A stretch of 13,596 bases of DNA from Clostridia bacterium (GTDB lineage Bacteria; Bacillota; Clostridia; UBA1381). How positions within the stretch are numbered: the stretch's first letter is position 1; each line of letters begins with the position of its first letter. The translations under genes were made by a program, and so were the position numbers. Positions 12,585 to 13,596 of the stretch are shown piece after piece. The stretch is from NCBI GenBank assembly GCA_900770405.1, contig CAAGKL010000096.1, positions 1 through 13,596 on the forward strand. Reading direction: 5' to 3'. The notes beneath the pieces were generated by a model. The model ran no database searches. It was not told where the DNA came from and saw only the letters and a list, made by a program, of their open reading frames with translations.

Positions 12585-13596
12585 ATGTCATTCAAAAAAG
12601 CAGCAACTTTGTGTCTGTCTCTGACACTGCTTGCGCCGATGCTCCCCGCCCGCGCGGCAGAGCCAGACGTGCTGCGCAGCATTTTCAGGGACATCGAGCA
12701 GATTGACCCCGCCGAGCAGGAGAGCAGACTCCCCTATGCCGACGGGACAGTTCTGTCGGAATTTCGCGAGCCGCTCGCAATTTATGGCGGCGGGACGCGC
12801 ATCTACGGCGACGAAAACGACCCGTCCGCCGCGACGCTCGGCTGGAAAAGCCTGCCCGCGGCGCGCCTTCGTTCGGGCAGCGTGACAATCGGCGGCAAAA
12901 GCTACAGCTTTACCGGCAAAATGCAGCTCTTCAAGACCGCAGCGGGCGATTTTAAAAACACCGGCAGAGAAAACGGCATCGCCGCCGTTGTCGGTGCAAA
13001 ATCCACCGACGGCAGGGCGTTCCTGCTTCTGTGCACCGGCGATGCCGACCTCGCCCAACCGCTCGAACCAACTGCAATTCTATACGAGGGCGCGAGCACC
13101 GCACAGGGTGATATTTTCTTTGACAGCGAAAAATGGAGCGGCGCGATAAGCGTTATATGCGCCGACTTTAACGGCGACGGCTACGACGAAATCGCCACCA
13201 CCACCCCGACCCGCGGCATAGGCGAAGCCGCGCAATCGGGCGAATATTCGTTCGACCGCCGCGCGAATACTCTTATTTGGTATCTTTCCGATGACAAAAC
13301 CGAATGGTGCGCGACGCCGTTTGAAATCGGCAACGGCATCGGCACATGGGCGTATGACTGCTACCTCGGCGCGCCCGGCGTTTCCGCATCGGTGACGGCG
13401 GCGGACATCAACGGCGACGGCAAGGACGACCTCATCAGCGCGGTTTCGACAACCGATATGGTTCTCAAATCCGGCGCTGTGACGAATTATTTCTCGCTGC
13501 GCATTTTCTACGGCGCCGGCGAGCTCAGGCAAATGCTCGCCGAACGCAGAAATCTTATCGACTATATCCGCCCGATTGCGCCGAAGGAGCTCTATC
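12585..13596 (+). CDS. Secreted FG-GAP/VCBS-repeat protein (partial, C-terminus beyond the window)
   Basis: A frame stays open for 337 codons from ATG 12585 to the window edge with no stop, so this is a 5' partial gene. GGAAAGGAAG at about 12567-12576 precedes the ATG. The protein begins with a signal peptide (MSFKKAATLCLSLTLLAPML, cleavage near PARAA). Two calcium-binding loops of the FG-GAP/VCBS type are clear: DFNGDGYDE (194-202) and DINGDGKDD (274-282), about 80 residues apart, pointing to a beta-propeller with long blades. The first 190 residues resemble nothing I recognise. Such propellers occur in adhesins and as accessory parts of some polysaccharide lyases, so a role at the same polysaccharide is plausible but not shown. 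Minus-strand open frames at 12588-13058 and 13080-13532 are shadows: only the plus frame has a signal peptide, a good ribosome binding site and recognisable motifs. Confidence 0.88.
   Translation, partial: MSFKKAATLCLSLTLLAPMLPARAAEPDVLRSIFRDIEQIDPAEQESRLPYADGTVLSEFREPLAIYGGGTRIYGDENDPSAATLGWKSLPAARLRSGSVTIGGKSYSFTGKMQLFKTAAGDFKNTGRENGIAAVVGAKSTDGRAFLLLCTGDADLAQPLEPTAILYEGASTAQGDIFFDSEKWSGAISVICADFNGDGYDEIATTTPTRGIGEAAQSGEYSFDRRANTLIWYLSDDKTEWCATPFEIGNGIGTWAYDCYLGAPGVSASVTAADINGDGKDDLISAVSTTDMVLKSGAVTNYFSLRIFYGAGELRQMLAERRNLIDYIRPIAPKELY

Noticed and set aside
12588..13532. Minus-strand open frames opposite the FG-GAP gene
   Set aside because: They lack ribosome binding sites and motifs; the plus frame has a promoter, ribosome binding site, signal peptide and calcium-binding loops.
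1..13596. tRNA or rRNA genes, CRISPR arrays, insertion sequences, attachment sites
   Set aside because: No cloverleaf-like stretch, regularly spaced repeat, transposase frame or terminal inverted repeat was seen; all long stretches are accounted for by the listed genes.

Overview
The window looks like part of a polysaccharide-utilisation locus of a low-to-mid GC Gram-positive anaerobe, most likely a Clostridia-type gut or rumen Firmicute. This is inferred from several things: a lipobox solute-binding protein with a LplB/YteP-type permease, a membrane-bound AraC regulator resembling Bacillus YesS, strong AGGAG-type ribosome binding sites, very large secreted proteins built from Ig-like and LamG-like modules, and a C-terminal module typical of clostridial secreted carbohydrate-active proteins. 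No taxonomic marker gene is present.

Layout. Everything from 1 to 12315 is read on the minus strand; one gene at the right end is read on the plus strand. In minus-strand order: (i) a two-gene unit of a 1079-aa secreted Ig/LamG protein with no recognisable catalytic domain (9076-12315) and a 1586-aa secreted heparinase II/III-family polysaccharide lyase (4235-8995); (ii) a transmembrane AraC-family regulator with its own promoter (1933-4140), closed by one or two hairpin terminators; (iii) an ABC sugar-importer operon starting with a lipoprotein binding protein (161-1744) and running into a permease cut by the window edge (1-126). Divergent from unit (i) is a secreted FG-GAP/VCBS-repeat protein (12585 to beyond 13596), also cut by the window.

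How the parts may work together. The lyase would cut an extracellular uronate-containing polysaccharide, the Ig/LamG protein could hold or present the glycan, the binding protein and permease would import the oligosaccharide products, and the membrane AraC protein would sense an extracellular signal and switch on the system. The sequence supports this directly. The lyase operon and the transporter operon have nearly superposable promoters: a -35 (TTGATA or TTGAAA), a 17-bp spacer and a CATAAT -10, preceded by the same 44-bp element (39 of 44 identical, including a perfect 20-bp run). That element holds two half-sites 20 bp apart and abuts the -35, as expected of an AraC-type activator site. 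It is absent from the regulator's own promoter and from the divergent FG-GAP promoter.

A second regulatory feature lies between the Ig/LamG gene and the lyase gene. Two RNA hairpins there compete for the same CCC: one is terminator-like, the other hides the lyase ribosome binding site. No RNA genes, mobile elements or CRISPR arrays were seen. No gene-free stretch exceeds 300 bases; the largest is the 269-bp divergent intergenic region 12316-12584, which holds both promoters, the shared element and a palindrome.
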